DNA of 64,000 nt, from the NCBI GenBank assembly GCA_035294225.1, contig DATGLH010000085.1, positions 29,002 through 93,001 of the forward strand, written 5' to 3'. The stretch's first letter is position 1. Every line of letters starts with the position of its first letter. The DNA comes from Trebonia sp035294225 (GTDB taxonomy: Bacteria; Actinomycetota; Actinomycetes; Streptosporangiales; Streptosporangiaceae). Shown piece after piece: positions 8,660 through 17,450 of the stretch. The position numbers and the translations under genes are program-made. The notes beneath the pieces were generated by a model, which saw only the letters and a list, made by a program, of their open reading frames with translations, ran no database searches and had not been told where the DNA came from.

Positions 8660-8829
8660 GCCGCGCCGGGCTCCCCGGTTCCCCGCCGGTCCGGCCGGAC
8701 GGGGGGGCAGCCGCCGCGGACGCCCGCCGCGCGGGATGCGGCGCACAAGGCCGCGAACCGTCGCATACCGGGAAACCGGCGCTGCGCACGGTCCATCGGG
8801 GTTACCTTTCTGGGGTGGCCGGGATAACG

Positions 8830-9636
8830 ATGTACGACACCGCGCTGAATGACCAGTTTCCGCCCGGTGCCCAGGCCTATGCCGCGTATGTCGACGGCTC
8901 TGTCGGCAACCAGCCGAACTACGCCTACATCGTCCGCACGTTCCCCGGTGCGCAGCACCTGAGCATCGCGCTGTTCGCCAGCGACAACGCGGACGCGCTG
9001 GACGTCGAGCCCGGCGCGGCCGCCCCTTCGGACGTGCCGGCCTGGTACGCGCGGCAAAGACAACGGGGAATCCAGCGGCCATGCGTCTACGCGAGCGCGT
9101 CGACGATGGCGGGCAGCATCCTGCCGGTGCTCCGGCAGGCGGGGATCAGCCGCCCGTCCGTCCGGCTGTGGAGCGCGCACTACGGGCTGGGCGAGCACAT
9201 CTGCGGGCCCGCCAGCTGCGGGGCGGTCCCCGTCGAGATGGACGGCACCCAGTGGACTTCCAGCGCGCTCGGCCGCGTGCTCGACCAGTCGCTGCTCCAG
9301 GCGAACTTCTTCACCACGGACGCGACCGTCACCACGGAGGCGGAATTGCAGTCAGGACAGCTGAACCTGGGCAGGAACGCGCTGACGGTGATCAGCGTGC
9401 CGCCGGGCACCGCGCACCACATCGCGTTCGGCTGCGACAACGGAGTCCAGGGGCAGCCGCCGGCCAGGCTCCGGGTGGCCATCTTCGACACGGCATGGCA
9501 CGTGGAGAGCGACATCCCGGTGGACGGGACGAAGGGGCTCCGCATCGTCCCGTTCCCCGACCCGGCCAAGACCGGGGTGATCTCGGTGATCCGCCAGGAC
9601 GCCGGGAAGATCCCCGTCGGCTACGTGGTGTACTAG
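8830..9636 (+). CDS. Lysozyme-like (GH25/DUF1906-type) TIM-barrel protein, family uncertain
   Basis: From ATG 8830 (in-frame GTG 8815 is an alternative) the first about 150 residues have features of the GH25/DUF1906-like barrel: AAYVDGSVGN near the start, LDVEPGAA, RPCVYASASTM and VRLWSAHYG, with acidic residues at strand ends. About 100 further residues look beta-rich. No signal peptide is visible from either start. This family is common and uncharacterised in actinomycetes. It ends by overlapping the stop of the convergent MoeA-type gene (9633-9636). Confidence 0.6.
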   Translation: MYDTALNDQFPPGAQAYAAYVDGSVGNQPNYAYIVRTFPGAQHLSIALFASDNADALDVEPGAAAPSDVPAWYARQRQRGIQRPCVYASASTMAGSILPVLRQAGISRPSVRLWSAHYGLGEHICGPASCGAVPVEMDGTQWTSSALGRVLDQSLLQANFFTTDATVTTEAELQSGQLNLGRNALTVISVPPGTAHHIAFGCDNGVQGQPPARLRVAIFDTAWHVESDIPVDGTKGLRIVPFPDPAKTGVISVIRQDAGKIPVGYVVY

Positions 9637-11552
9637 CGGATCCTGCGGCCCATCTCCTTGGCCGAGTAGCCGCCCAGGTCGGTCACCGCCGCCTGGAACC
9701 GATCGGAGCGGAGCAGGGCCCACAGTGGTTCGAGCAGCGGGCTGTCCAGCGCGCCCGGCGCGACCACCAGGTCGTACGGCTCCCAGGTGACCGGCACGAA
9801 GTCCAGGCCGAACGCGCGGGCCGCCGCCGTGATCCCGAGTCCGGCGTCCCCCCGGCCGGAGGCGATCGCCGCGGCCACCGCCAGGTGCGTCGGTTCCTCG
9901 CGCGCGTACCCCGTGATCGCGTCCGGGGCGATGCCGAGCTGCCCCAGAACGTGATCAAGCAATACCCGGGTGCCGGCGCCGCGCTGCCGGTTCACGTAGC
10001 GTACGCCGGGCCGCGCCAAGTCCTCGATCCCGCCGAGTCCCAGTGGGTTGCCCGGCGCCACCATCAGCCCTTGCTCCCGGTGCACCAGCCGCACGACCGC
10101 GACCTCGGATGCCGAAGAGCCGAACACGCGGTCCACGTACGGCAGCGTGTATGACCCGGAGGCCACGTCGAGCAGGTGCGATCCGGCGATGTGGCACAGC
10201 CCGTCGCGCAGCGCCACCAGCCCGCCGAGCGAGCCGACATTGGACGACACCAGGGTGGCCAGCGGGTCGTCCGCGCGCAGCGCGGACGCCGCCAGGTCGA
10301 GCACCAGGTCGTGCGAGCCGATCGCGACGATGGTCCGCGCGATCTCGTCCATGCCGCGCAGGAGTTCCACGGGCACGTCTGAGCCCGCGTGGTGTCCTTC
10401 CACCCCGGCGGGCACCACCAGCAGCCCGTCGGCACGGACCAGCGAGGTCAGCACGCCGGCTCCCCGCGGCAGCGGGGTCGCCACCAGGGTGCCGCCGACG
10501 GTTCCCAGCCGCACCCGCACCCAGTCGTCCATGCCGAGCGGGGACGCCAGCTTGCGGGCCAGCTTCGCCGTGACGCGCGGCCGGCGGCGCGGCGGTGCCC
10601 CGGATAGCTCGGCGAGCAGCGGCGCCGCGAAGATGTCGAAGGTCAGCGCCGCGGACACCGGATAGCCGGGCGCGCCGAGCACGGGCGTGCGGCCCACGAC
10701 ACCGAGCACCACCGGGTGCCCGGGCCGGACGGCGACCCCGTGCACCGCCAGCGCACCCTCGGACGAGACGACCCGCGCGGTGTAGTCGTCCCGCCCGGCA
10801 CTCGACCCGGCGACGACGATCAGCAGGTCGCATTCGGCCGCCGCCGCCCGCACGGCCGCGGCGATGCGCTCCGGGTCGTCCGGCTCGATGGGTAGCACGC
10901 GCGCCTCGCACCCGGTCTCCCGCGCCTGCTCGGCCAGCATCAGCGAGTTCGTGTCCGGGATCTCGCCCGGACCGAGTGCCGTGCCGATCGGCCGCACCTC
11001 GTCCCCGGTGGGAAGGATAAGGACAAGAGCCTTTTTCCGAACGGACAGGTGCGTCTGTCCGGCCGCCGCCGCCGCTGCCAGGTCGGCGGGACGCAGCCGG
11101 TGCCCCTCCGGCAGCAGCAGTTCACCCGCGCTGACGTCCTCGCCGATCGAGCGGACGTGCTGGTACGGGGCCACGGCGGCGCGCAGTTCGGCGCGGCCGT
11201 CCGCGTCGTAGTGCACGTGCTCGCGCATCACCACCGCGTCCCGGCCGGCGGGCATCGGGTCGCCGGTGTCGACCACGTCGTAGTCCTCCGGCGGCAGGTA
11301 GACGGGGGTCGTCTCGCTCGCGCCGAGGCTGTCCGCGGAGCGGATCGCGATGCCGTCCATCCCGGCGGCGTCAAACGGCGGCGAGGAGCGGACCGCCCAC
11401 ACGGGGGCAGCGGTGACCATCCCGGCCGCTTCGGCTACCGGGACGGTGACGGCGGGGAGCCGCTCCGGGCAGCCCGCCGCCTCCCGGACCGCGCGCCAGG
11501 CATCCAGCGCCTGCGCGGCCGGCACGTCACGGATGAACGGGCTGTCAGGCAT
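9633..11552 (-). CDS. moeA: MoeA-like molybdotransferase fused to a periplasmic-binding-protein-like domain
   Basis: A 639-residue two-domain protein. Residues 1-410 match MoeA: FDAAGMDGIAIRSAD, VVMREHV, LILPTGDEVRPIG and the molybdopterin-binding loop VVAGSSAGRDDYTARVV. Residues 415-639 resemble a PBP/LysR-substrate-type ligand-binding domain (DLVLDLAASALRADDP at its start, RGAGTRVLLDHVLGQLGI further on). MoeA inserts metal into adenylated molybdopterin; fused PBP-like domains are known in some bacteria and archaea and are suspected to sense the oxyanion. The start overlaps the preceding MoeA stop by 8 bases. It is the last gene of the formate dehydrogenase/AOR block. Confidence 0.85.
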   Translation of the reverse strand: MPDSPFIRDVPAAQALDAWRAVREAAGCPERLPAVTVPVAEAAGMVTAAPVWAVRSSPPFDAAGMDGIAIRSADSLGASETTPVYLPPEDYDVVDTGDPMPAGRDAVVMREHVHYDADGRAELRAAVAPYQHVRSIGEDVSAGELLLPEGHRLRPADLAAAAAAGQTHLSVRKKALVLILPTGDEVRPIGTALGPGEIPDTNSLMLAEQARETGCEARVLPIEPDDPERIAAAVRAAAAECDLLIVVAGSSAGRDDYTARVVSSEGALAVHGVAVRPGHPVVLGVVGRTPVLGAPGYPVSAALTFDIFAAPLLAELSGAPPRRRPRVTAKLARKLASPLGMDDWVRVRLGTVGGTLVATPLPRGAGVLTSLVRADGLLVVPAGVEGHHAGSDVPVELLRGMDEIARTIVAIGSHDLVLDLAASALRADDPLATLVSSNVGSLGGLVALRDGLCHIAGSHLLDVASGSYTLPYVDRVFGSSASEVAVVRLVHREQGLMVAPGNPLGLGGIEDLARPGVRYVNRQRGAGTRVLLDHVLGQLGIAPDAITGYAREEPTHLAVAAAIASGRGDAGLGITAAARAFGLDFVPVTWEPYDLVVAPGALDSPLLEPLWALLRSDRFQAAVTDLGGYSAKEMGRRIR

Positions 11553-12711
11553 ACAGGATCACGTCTACCTCACTACCCGCGTCCAGCCCTGTCGCCTCCT
11601 CAGGTATGACAATGTAGCCGTCCGCGTCGGTGAGCACGGACAGCAGGGCCGACGGGCCGAACACGGGGGTTGCCACCCCGTCGCCGACCTTCACCTGAAC
11701 GACGTCGAGCCGCCCGGTGGCGGACGCCAGGTCCCTCGCCAGCCTCGCCCGCGTGGACGGTTCAGGCGGCAGGGCCGTGCAGCCGCCGACCAGGCGGACC
11801 AGCGGGACCCCGGTCAGCCGGAAGACCACCAGCGCGGAGCGGGGGTTGCCGGGCAGGCCGATGACGGGGACGCCCGGCTCGCCGGGAACGCTGGCGCACT
11901 CGGCGAGCAGCGTGGGCTTGCCGGGCTTGATCGCCAGGCCGTGACACCAGATTCCCGGCTCGCCGAGCCGGGCCACCACCCCGGCGGTCTCGTCCCGCGC
12001 GCCGACCGAGGAGCCCGCCGAGATAACGAGCATGTCGCTCTTCGGCAACGCCGCGCGCAGCGCCTTCTCCAGCGCGGCCGGGTCGTCGGGGATGATGCCG
12101 CCGAGGACAGGGACGCCGCCGGCGTCCGCGACGAGCGCGGCCAGCGCCGCGCTCGTCGCGTCCCGCACCTGGCCCGGCCGCAGCCTTCCGGTGCCGGGCG
12201 GGACCACCTCGTCGCCGGTGGCGAAGATCGTTACCACCGGCCTGGCGTACACGGACACGCTCGTCACACCCGCCGCCGCGAGCATGCCCAGGTCCTGGGG
12301 GCGGAGCGGCCGTCCGCTGGGAATGATCTGCTGACCCGCCCGCGCGTCCTCGTCGGCGCGGACCACGCCCTCGCCGGGCGCGACCGGGCGGACCACCTCG
12401 ATGGTTCCCGGCATCACCTCGGCGGTGTACTCGATCATCACGACCGCGTCCGCGCCCGGCGGCAGCGCGCCCCCGGTGGGCATGGCCACCGCGGTGCCCG
12501 GGGCCATGGTGATGTCCGGCTCGGTGCCCATCAGGACGGCACCGGTCACGGTGAGATAGCCGGGCAGGCCCTCCGAGACCCCGTAGGTGTCGGCGGCGCG
12601 CACCGCGTAGCCGTCGACGGTGGAGCGGGCGAACCCGGGCAGCGGGTGCGGAGAGGTGACAGCCTCGGCAGGCACGCGCCGCAGCGCCTCACCGAGCGGG
12701 ATCGTCTCCAC
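11545..12711 (-). CDS. moeA: Molybdopterin molybdotransferase MoeA
   Basis: MoeA domains in order: FARSTVDGYAVRAAD, ADAVVMIEYT, VTIFATGDEVVPPG, the loop VISAGSSVGARDETAGV, VIGLPGNPRSALVVF, and the C-terminal barrel. GTG 12711 is the first usable start, giving 388 residues. The frame remains open and protein-like for 34 more codons upstream (including TVAEALAGFRPRRRTP, which corresponds to the N-terminal helix of MoeA) yet contains no ATG, GTG or TTG. The native start may therefore be missing or non-standard. Acts in the cytoplasm to load Mo or W; clustered with the enzymes that need it. Confidence 0.88.
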   Translation of the reverse strand: METIPLGEALRRVPAEAVTSPHPLPGFARSTVDGYAVRAADTYGVSEGLPGYLTVTGAVLMGTEPDITMAPGTAVAMPTGGALPPGADAVVMIEYTAEVMPGTIEVVRPVAPGEGVVRADEDARAGQQIIPSGRPLRPQDLGMLAAAGVTSVSVYARPVVTIFATGDEVVPPGTGRLRPGQVRDATSAALAALVADAGGVPVLGGIIPDDPAALEKALRAALPKSDMLVISAGSSVGARDETAGVVARLGEPGIWCHGLAIKPGKPTLLAECASVPGEPGVPVIGLPGNPRSALVVFRLTGVPLVRLVGGCTALPPEPSTRARLARDLASATGRLDVVQVKVGDGVATPVFGPSALLSVLTDADGYIVIPEEATGLDAGSEVDVILYA

Positions 12712-12790
12712 GGGTGTGCGGCGCCGCGGGCGGAACCCGGCCAGGGCCTCCGCGACCGTCCGGGTGGTGAAGAACTCCCGGCCGGCCGGT

Positions 12791-14470
12791 TCAGGCTTCG
12801 TGATTTCCCCCCTTCAGCCGGAGCACGCTCATCACGGGCCCGAGAGCGACCTGCCCGAGGCCGCAGATCGACGTCCGGCGCATGACCTCCGCGAGCTCGG
12901 GGATCTGCTCGTCGGGTCCGCGGCTGGTAAGGATCTGGTGCGCCTTGGTGGAGCCGACCCGGCACGGCACGCACTTGCCGCACGACTCGTCGCGGAAGAA
13001 CCGCAGCACGTTGACGGCGGCGGCGAGCAGGTCGGTGCCTTCGGCCATCACGACCAGCGCGCCGGAGCCGAGCATGGAGCCCGCCGCCTGCAGGGTGCCG
13101 AAGTCCAGCTCCACGTCGAGCTGGCCGGGGCCGATGAAGTTGGAGGACGCGCCGCCCGGCTGGATGGCGCCAAGCGGCCTGCCCCCGGATACCCCGCCGG
13201 CCAGCTCCAGCAGCTCGCGGACCGTGGTGCCCATCGGCACACAGTACACACCGGGATGCTCGACGTGCCCGGAGACGGCGAAGAACTTCAGCCCGGCGTG
13301 GTCCCCGCGCCCCTGGGCTTTCCACCAGGGGGCACCGCGGGCCGCGATGACCGGGACGTGCGCGAGCGTCTCGACCGAGTTCATCAGCGTGGGCTTGCCG
13401 TACAGGCCGTAGCTGCCGGGGAACGGCGGCTTGTTGCGCGGCTCGCCGCGGTGCCCCTCCATGCACTCGATCAGCGCCGACTCCTCGCCGAGGATGTAGC
13501 CGCCCGGAGAGGTGAACACCTCCACGGACAGGCGCCTGCCGGTGCCGCCGGCGTCCGGGCCGGCGAGTCCGGCCTCGCGCAGCCACTCGATCTCCCGGCG
13601 GATCACCTGCTCCTCCGGGCCGTACTCGTGGCGGATGAACACCCACCCTTCCTCGGCGCCGACCGCGAGCATGCCGAGCAGCAGGCCCTCGAGCACCAGG
13701 TACGGCTGGGTGGCGAGGATCTCCCGGTCCTTGAACGTGCCGGGCTCGGACTCGTCGGCGTTGCAGATCACGTACTTCGGGGTGGCCTGCTGCGCCGCGA
13801 CCAGCTCCCATTTGCGGCCGACGGGAAAACCCGCGCCGCCCATGCCGCGCAGCCCGGCGTCCTTGAGCGCGGCGATGATGTCCGCGGTCCGCATGCGGCC
13901 CGCGAGCACGGCGCGGAGCACGCCGTACCTGTCCTCGGCGGCGGGATACGGGTCGTTGGGGTATGTGACGCCCGCGACTGCCGGGGCTGGCCGGGCGTGC
14001 CGCCCGTTCGGGTGGCCGCCCGCGGCGTGCGGCTCGGCTTCCCGCGCGTGGGCAACGGCGGAGTCGGCGTCGTCCAGCGGGACCGGAGCCTCGTTGACCG
14101 TGCAGGCGGGCGCGATGTCGCACCTGCCCAGGCAGGAGCCCTCCACCAGCTCCACCTCGGCATCCGCGCCGTACTGCTCGCGCAGCGCCGCGATCCGCTC
14201 GTCGGCCCCGCGCAGCCAGCAGGACAGGTCGTGGCAGGCGCGGAGCTGGACCTTCTGCGGCGGGTCGGTACGGAAGTGCGGATAGAACGAGATCAGCCCC
14301 TCGATCTCATACAGCGGCCGGTGCACATCGCGGGACAGCGCCACCAGTTCCTCGCGCGGCAGCCAGCCGACCCGCTCCTGTATGGCGTTCAGCGCCGGGA
14401 TCAGGCTCGGGCCGGGGAACTTGCCCGCCCGGGCCTCCGCGCCGGGGACGCGGACCTGAGCCTCAGCCAT
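12791..14470 (-). CDS. NAD-dependent formate dehydrogenase beta subunit, NuoE-NuoF fusion
   Basis: A 559-residue fusion. Residues 15-145 are a NuoE/FdsG-like thioredoxin-fold 2Fe-2S domain with cysteine pairs CHDLSC and CLGRC. Residues 170-555 are NuoF/FdsB-like with GMGGAGFPVG (NAD/FMN), YVICNADESEPGTFKDR, GGYILGEESALIECMEG and the 4Fe-4S motif SCGKCVPCR ... ICGLG. It passes electrons from the alpha subunit to NAD+. The start overlaps the alpha-subunit stop by 8 bases, so the two are translationally coupled. In well-studied soluble formate dehydrogenases these are two separate polypeptides. Confidence 0.9.
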   Translation of the reverse strand: MAEAQVRVPGAEARAGKFPGPSLIPALNAIQERVGWLPREELVALSRDVHRPLYEIEGLISFYPHFRTDPPQKVQLRACHDLSCWLRGADERIAALREQYGADAEVELVEGSCLGRCDIAPACTVNEAPVPLDDADSAVAHAREAEPHAAGGHPNGRHARPAPAVAGVTYPNDPYPAAEDRYGVLRAVLAGRMRTADIIAALKDAGLRGMGGAGFPVGRKWELVAAQQATPKYVICNADESEPGTFKDREILATQPYLVLEGLLLGMLAVGAEEGWVFIRHEYGPEEQVIRREIEWLREAGLAGPDAGGTGRRLSVEVFTSPGGYILGEESALIECMEGHRGEPRNKPPFPGSYGLYGKPTLMNSVETLAHVPVIAARGAPWWKAQGRGDHAGLKFFAVSGHVEHPGVYCVPMGTTVRELLELAGGVSGGRPLGAIQPGGASSNFIGPGQLDVELDFGTLQAAGSMLGSGALVVMAEGTDLLAAAVNVLRFFRDESCGKCVPCRVGSTKAHQILTSRGPDEQIPELAEVMRRTSICGLGQVALGPVMSVLRLKGGNHEA

Positions 14471-17423
14471 GGACGCTCACCGAGCCGTCGGCGGCGACGG
14501 AGCCATCGGCGGGCGCGCCCGCGCTGGCCGGCTCGATCCGCACGGCGCAGAACTTGAACTCGGGGATCTTACCGAACGGGTCGATCTCGTCGATCGTCAG
14601 CAGGTTCGCCGCCGCCTCCCTGAAGTGGAAGGGGATGAAGCAGTTCCCGCGTGCCTCGCGGTGCGAGACCCTCGCCTCGAGTTCGATCGTTCCGCGCCGT
14701 GAGCTGACCCGGGCCATGTCGCCGTCGGCGAGCCCCAGCGCGGCGGCGTCGTCGGGGTGAATGTACACCAGCGGCTTCGGCGCGATCGTGTTGAGCGCGT
14801 AGGACCGGCGGGTCATCGACCCGGTGTGCCAGTGCTCGAGCATCCGGCCGGTGTTCAGCACGAACGGGTAGTGCTCGTCGGGCAGTTCCCTGGCCGGCAG
14901 CCACTCGGCGGGCACCAGGTGCGCGAGCCCGTCGTCGGTGTTGAACTTGTCGGTGAACATCACCACGGTCCCGTCGCTGTGCTCGGGGTCCGGGTTCGGG
15001 TACAGCTTGCCGGTCAGGCCGAGGTTGTCGTACGTCAGGTTCGCGTAGCTCGGGATGACCGAGACCATCTCCTCGAAGATCTGGCGCGGGGACTCGTAGT
15101 GCCAGTCGAGCCCGATTCTGTTCGCGATGTCCTGCACGACCTCCCAGTCAACGCGCGCCTGGCCCGGCGGGTCGAGCACCTTGCGGCCGAGCTGCACCCG
15201 CCGGTCGGTGTTGGTGTAGGTGCCCTCCTTCTCCAGGTAAGAGGAGGCGGGCAGGATGACGTCGGCGAACTCGGCGGTCTCGGTCAGGAAGATGTCCTGC
15301 ACGACGAGGAACTCCAGCGCGGACAGCGCCTTGCGGACCTTGTTGATGTTCGGGTCGGAGAGGAACGGGTTCTCGCCCAGCATGTACATGCCGCGCACAC
15401 CGCCCTTCAGCGCCGAGCCGATGATCTCGGTGACCGTCAGGCCCTTCTCCGGATCCAGGCCGGCCGTGCCCCAGGCCTGCTCGAACCTGGCCTTGACCCT
15501 GGGGTCGTCGGCCTTGGCGTAGTCCGGGTAGAACATCGGGATCAGGCCCATGTCGGAGGCGCCCTGGACGTTGTTCTGCCCGCGCAGCGGGTGCAGGCCG
15601 GCGCCCGGCTTGCCGATGTTCCCGGTGATCGCGCACATCGCGATCAGGCAGCGCGCGTTGTCAGTGCCCGTGGTGTGCTGGGAGATTCCCATCCCCCAGT
15701 AGATGACGCCGGACCGGGCCTGTCCCCAGAGCCGCGCCACATGGCGGATCACGTCGGCGGGCACGCCGGTGATCTGCTCGGCGCGCTCCGGCGGGTAGTC
15801 GGCGACGGTCCGCTTCAGCGCCTCGTAGTTGGAGGTCCGGCTGGCGATGAAGTCGTCGTCGGTGAGCCCGAGCCGGATTATCTCGTGCATTACGCCGTTG
15901 TAGAAGGCGACGTCGGTGCCCGGCTTGAGCTGGCAGTAGATGTCCGCGTGGTCGGCCATCCTGTCGGCGCGCGGGTCGATGTAGATGACCGTCGTGCCGT
16001 TGCGCCTGGCCTGCTTGAAGAAGCTGGACGCCACCGGGTGGTTAGCGGTGGAGTTGCTGCCGGTGATGATCGCCACCTCGGCGTTGAGCACGTCGCCGTA
16101 CGTGGTGGACACCGCGCCGGAGCCGATCCCCTCGAAGAGCGCGGCCACGCTGGAGGCGTGGCACAGCCGGGTGCAGTGGTCCACGTTGTTGGTGTGGAAG
16201 CCGGTCCTGATCAGCTTCTGGAAGAGATACGCCTCTTCGTTGGAGCACTTGGCCGACCCGAACCCGGCGATCGCGCCCGGCCCGCCGTCGGCGCAGATCT
16301 CGGTCAGCCGCCGGGCGACCAGGTCAAGCGCCTCATCCCAGGTGGCCTCGCGGAAATGCGGCAGCACCTCGGCGTAGTCGACCAGGCCGCCGGGCTTGCG
16401 GCCGCGTTTGCCGCCTCTGCGCTTCTCCCCGGGGCCGCCGTCGTCGGCCAGGCCGTGCTCATTGGCCTCACCGCCCGCGGCCATGTCGCCGCGCACGTCG
16501 GCGGACAGCGGCCCCTTCGGGTAGGACTCCTCGCGGCGGATCAGCGGCACGGTCAGCCGCTGCGGCGATGCGGCGTAGTCCCAGCCGTACCGGCCCTTGA
16601 CGCACAGCCGGCCGTGCGACCCTGGCTGCTCGCGGCCCTCCGCGTAGGCGATCGCGCCGCGCTCGCGATCCACGTAGTAGGTCAGCGCGCAGCCCACGCC
16701 GCAGTACGGGCACACGGTGTCCACCGCGTCGAGTTCGGTGCGCGGCCGGATGGGGATGTTCCGGATCGGCTTGTTGGTCAGCGCGCCGGTCGGGCAGGAC
16801 GCCACGCACTCCCCGCACGATACGCAGGACGAGGCGCCCATGGGGTCGCTGAGGTCGAACGCGATGCGCGTGGCATAGCCCTTTCCGCTGCGCCCGATCA
16901 CGTCGTTGGCCTGAATGTCGTCGCATGCCCGGGTGCACCGGTCGCAGAGGATGCACGCGTCGTGGTCGACCGCGATGACCGGGCTGGACAGGTCGGCGCC
17001 TCGGCCGGACCCGCACGGCAGGCCGTTCTCGCGCGCGACGCCGTACCTATCGGCCAGCGCGAGCAGTTCGTTGTCGCCGGTCGTGGTCTGCTTCGGGTCG
17101 CGCTCGCGCGGCGGCTGGTCGGACATCAGCAGCTTGGTCAGCGCCGCGCGGCTGCGCTCGACCTCGGGGGTATCCGTCCTGACCTGCATGCCGTTCTCGC
17201 AGGCCCGCACGCAGGACGCGGCGAACGCGGGTGCCCCCACGTCGACCACGCACATCCGGCAGACGCCGACGGGGTCGAAACGTTCATCGTGGCACAGCAC
17301 GGGGATGTCGATGCCGGCCGCCTTCGCGGCCTGCCAGATCGTCGCGCCTTCCGGGGCAGTGACCTCACGTCCGTCGATCGTGAGCGTTACCGTCCCCGTG
17401 CTCTCCGGGGCAGTAGTGGCCAT
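14463..17423 (-). CDS. fdhA: Formate dehydrogenase alpha subunit (molybdopterin, Fe-S)
   Basis: A 986-residue catalytic subunit of the FdsA/NuoG-like type. In order: a ferredoxin-type 2Fe-2S domain (CHDERFDPVGVCRMC), a histidine-ligated 4Fe-4S region, two 4Fe-4S clusters (CILCDRCTRAC, CVSCGECVASC), CPYCGVGC, then the molybdopterin domains. The active-site cysteine is about residue 421 in HCTRLCHASS, cysteine rather than selenocysteine. A charged, glycine-rich linker of about 35 residues (GEKRRGGKRGRKPGG) precedes it and shifts the cysteine later than in FdsA. Oxidises formate to CO2 in the cytoplasm. An FdhD sulfurtransferase, normally required, is not in the window. Confidence 0.93.
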   Translation of the reverse strand: MATTAPESTGTVTLTIDGREVTAPEGATIWQAAKAAGIDIPVLCHDERFDPVGVCRMCVVDVGAPAFAASCVRACENGMQVRTDTPEVERSRAALTKLLMSDQPPRERDPKQTTTGDNELLALADRYGVARENGLPCGSGRGADLSSPVIAVDHDACILCDRCTRACDDIQANDVIGRSGKGYATRIAFDLSDPMGASSCVSCGECVASCPTGALTNKPIRNIPIRPRTELDAVDTVCPYCGVGCALTYYVDRERGAIAYAEGREQPGSHGRLCVKGRYGWDYAASPQRLTVPLIRREESYPKGPLSADVRGDMAAGGEANEHGLADDGGPGEKRRGGKRGRKPGGLVDYAEVLPHFREATWDEALDLVARRLTEICADGGPGAIAGFGSAKCSNEEAYLFQKLIRTGFHTNNVDHCTRLCHASSVAALFEGIGSGAVSTTYGDVLNAEVAIITGSNSTANHPVASSFFKQARRNGTTVIYIDPRADRMADHADIYCQLKPGTDVAFYNGVMHEIIRLGLTDDDFIASRTSNYEALKRTVADYPPERAEQITGVPADVIRHVARLWGQARSGVIYWGMGISQHTTGTDNARCLIAMCAITGNIGKPGAGLHPLRGQNNVQGASDMGLIPMFYPDYAKADDPRVKARFEQAWGTAGLDPEKGLTVTEIIGSALKGGVRGMYMLGENPFLSDPNINKVRKALSALEFLVVQDIFLTETAEFADVILPASSYLEKEGTYTNTDRRVQLGRKVLDPPGQARVDWEVVQDIANRIGLDWHYESPRQIFEEMVSVIPSYANLTYDNLGLTGKLYPNPDPEHSDGTVVMFTDKFNTDDGLAHLVPAEWLPARELPDEHYPFVLNTGRMLEHWHTGSMTRRSYALNTIAPKPLVYIHPDDAAALGLADGDMARVSSRRGTIELEARVSHREARGNCFIPFHFREAAANLLTIDEIDPFGKIPEFKFCAVRIEPASAGAPADGSVAADGSVSVHG

Positions 17424-17450
17424 ACCCGCAGTATCCGCCTGCTCACGACG

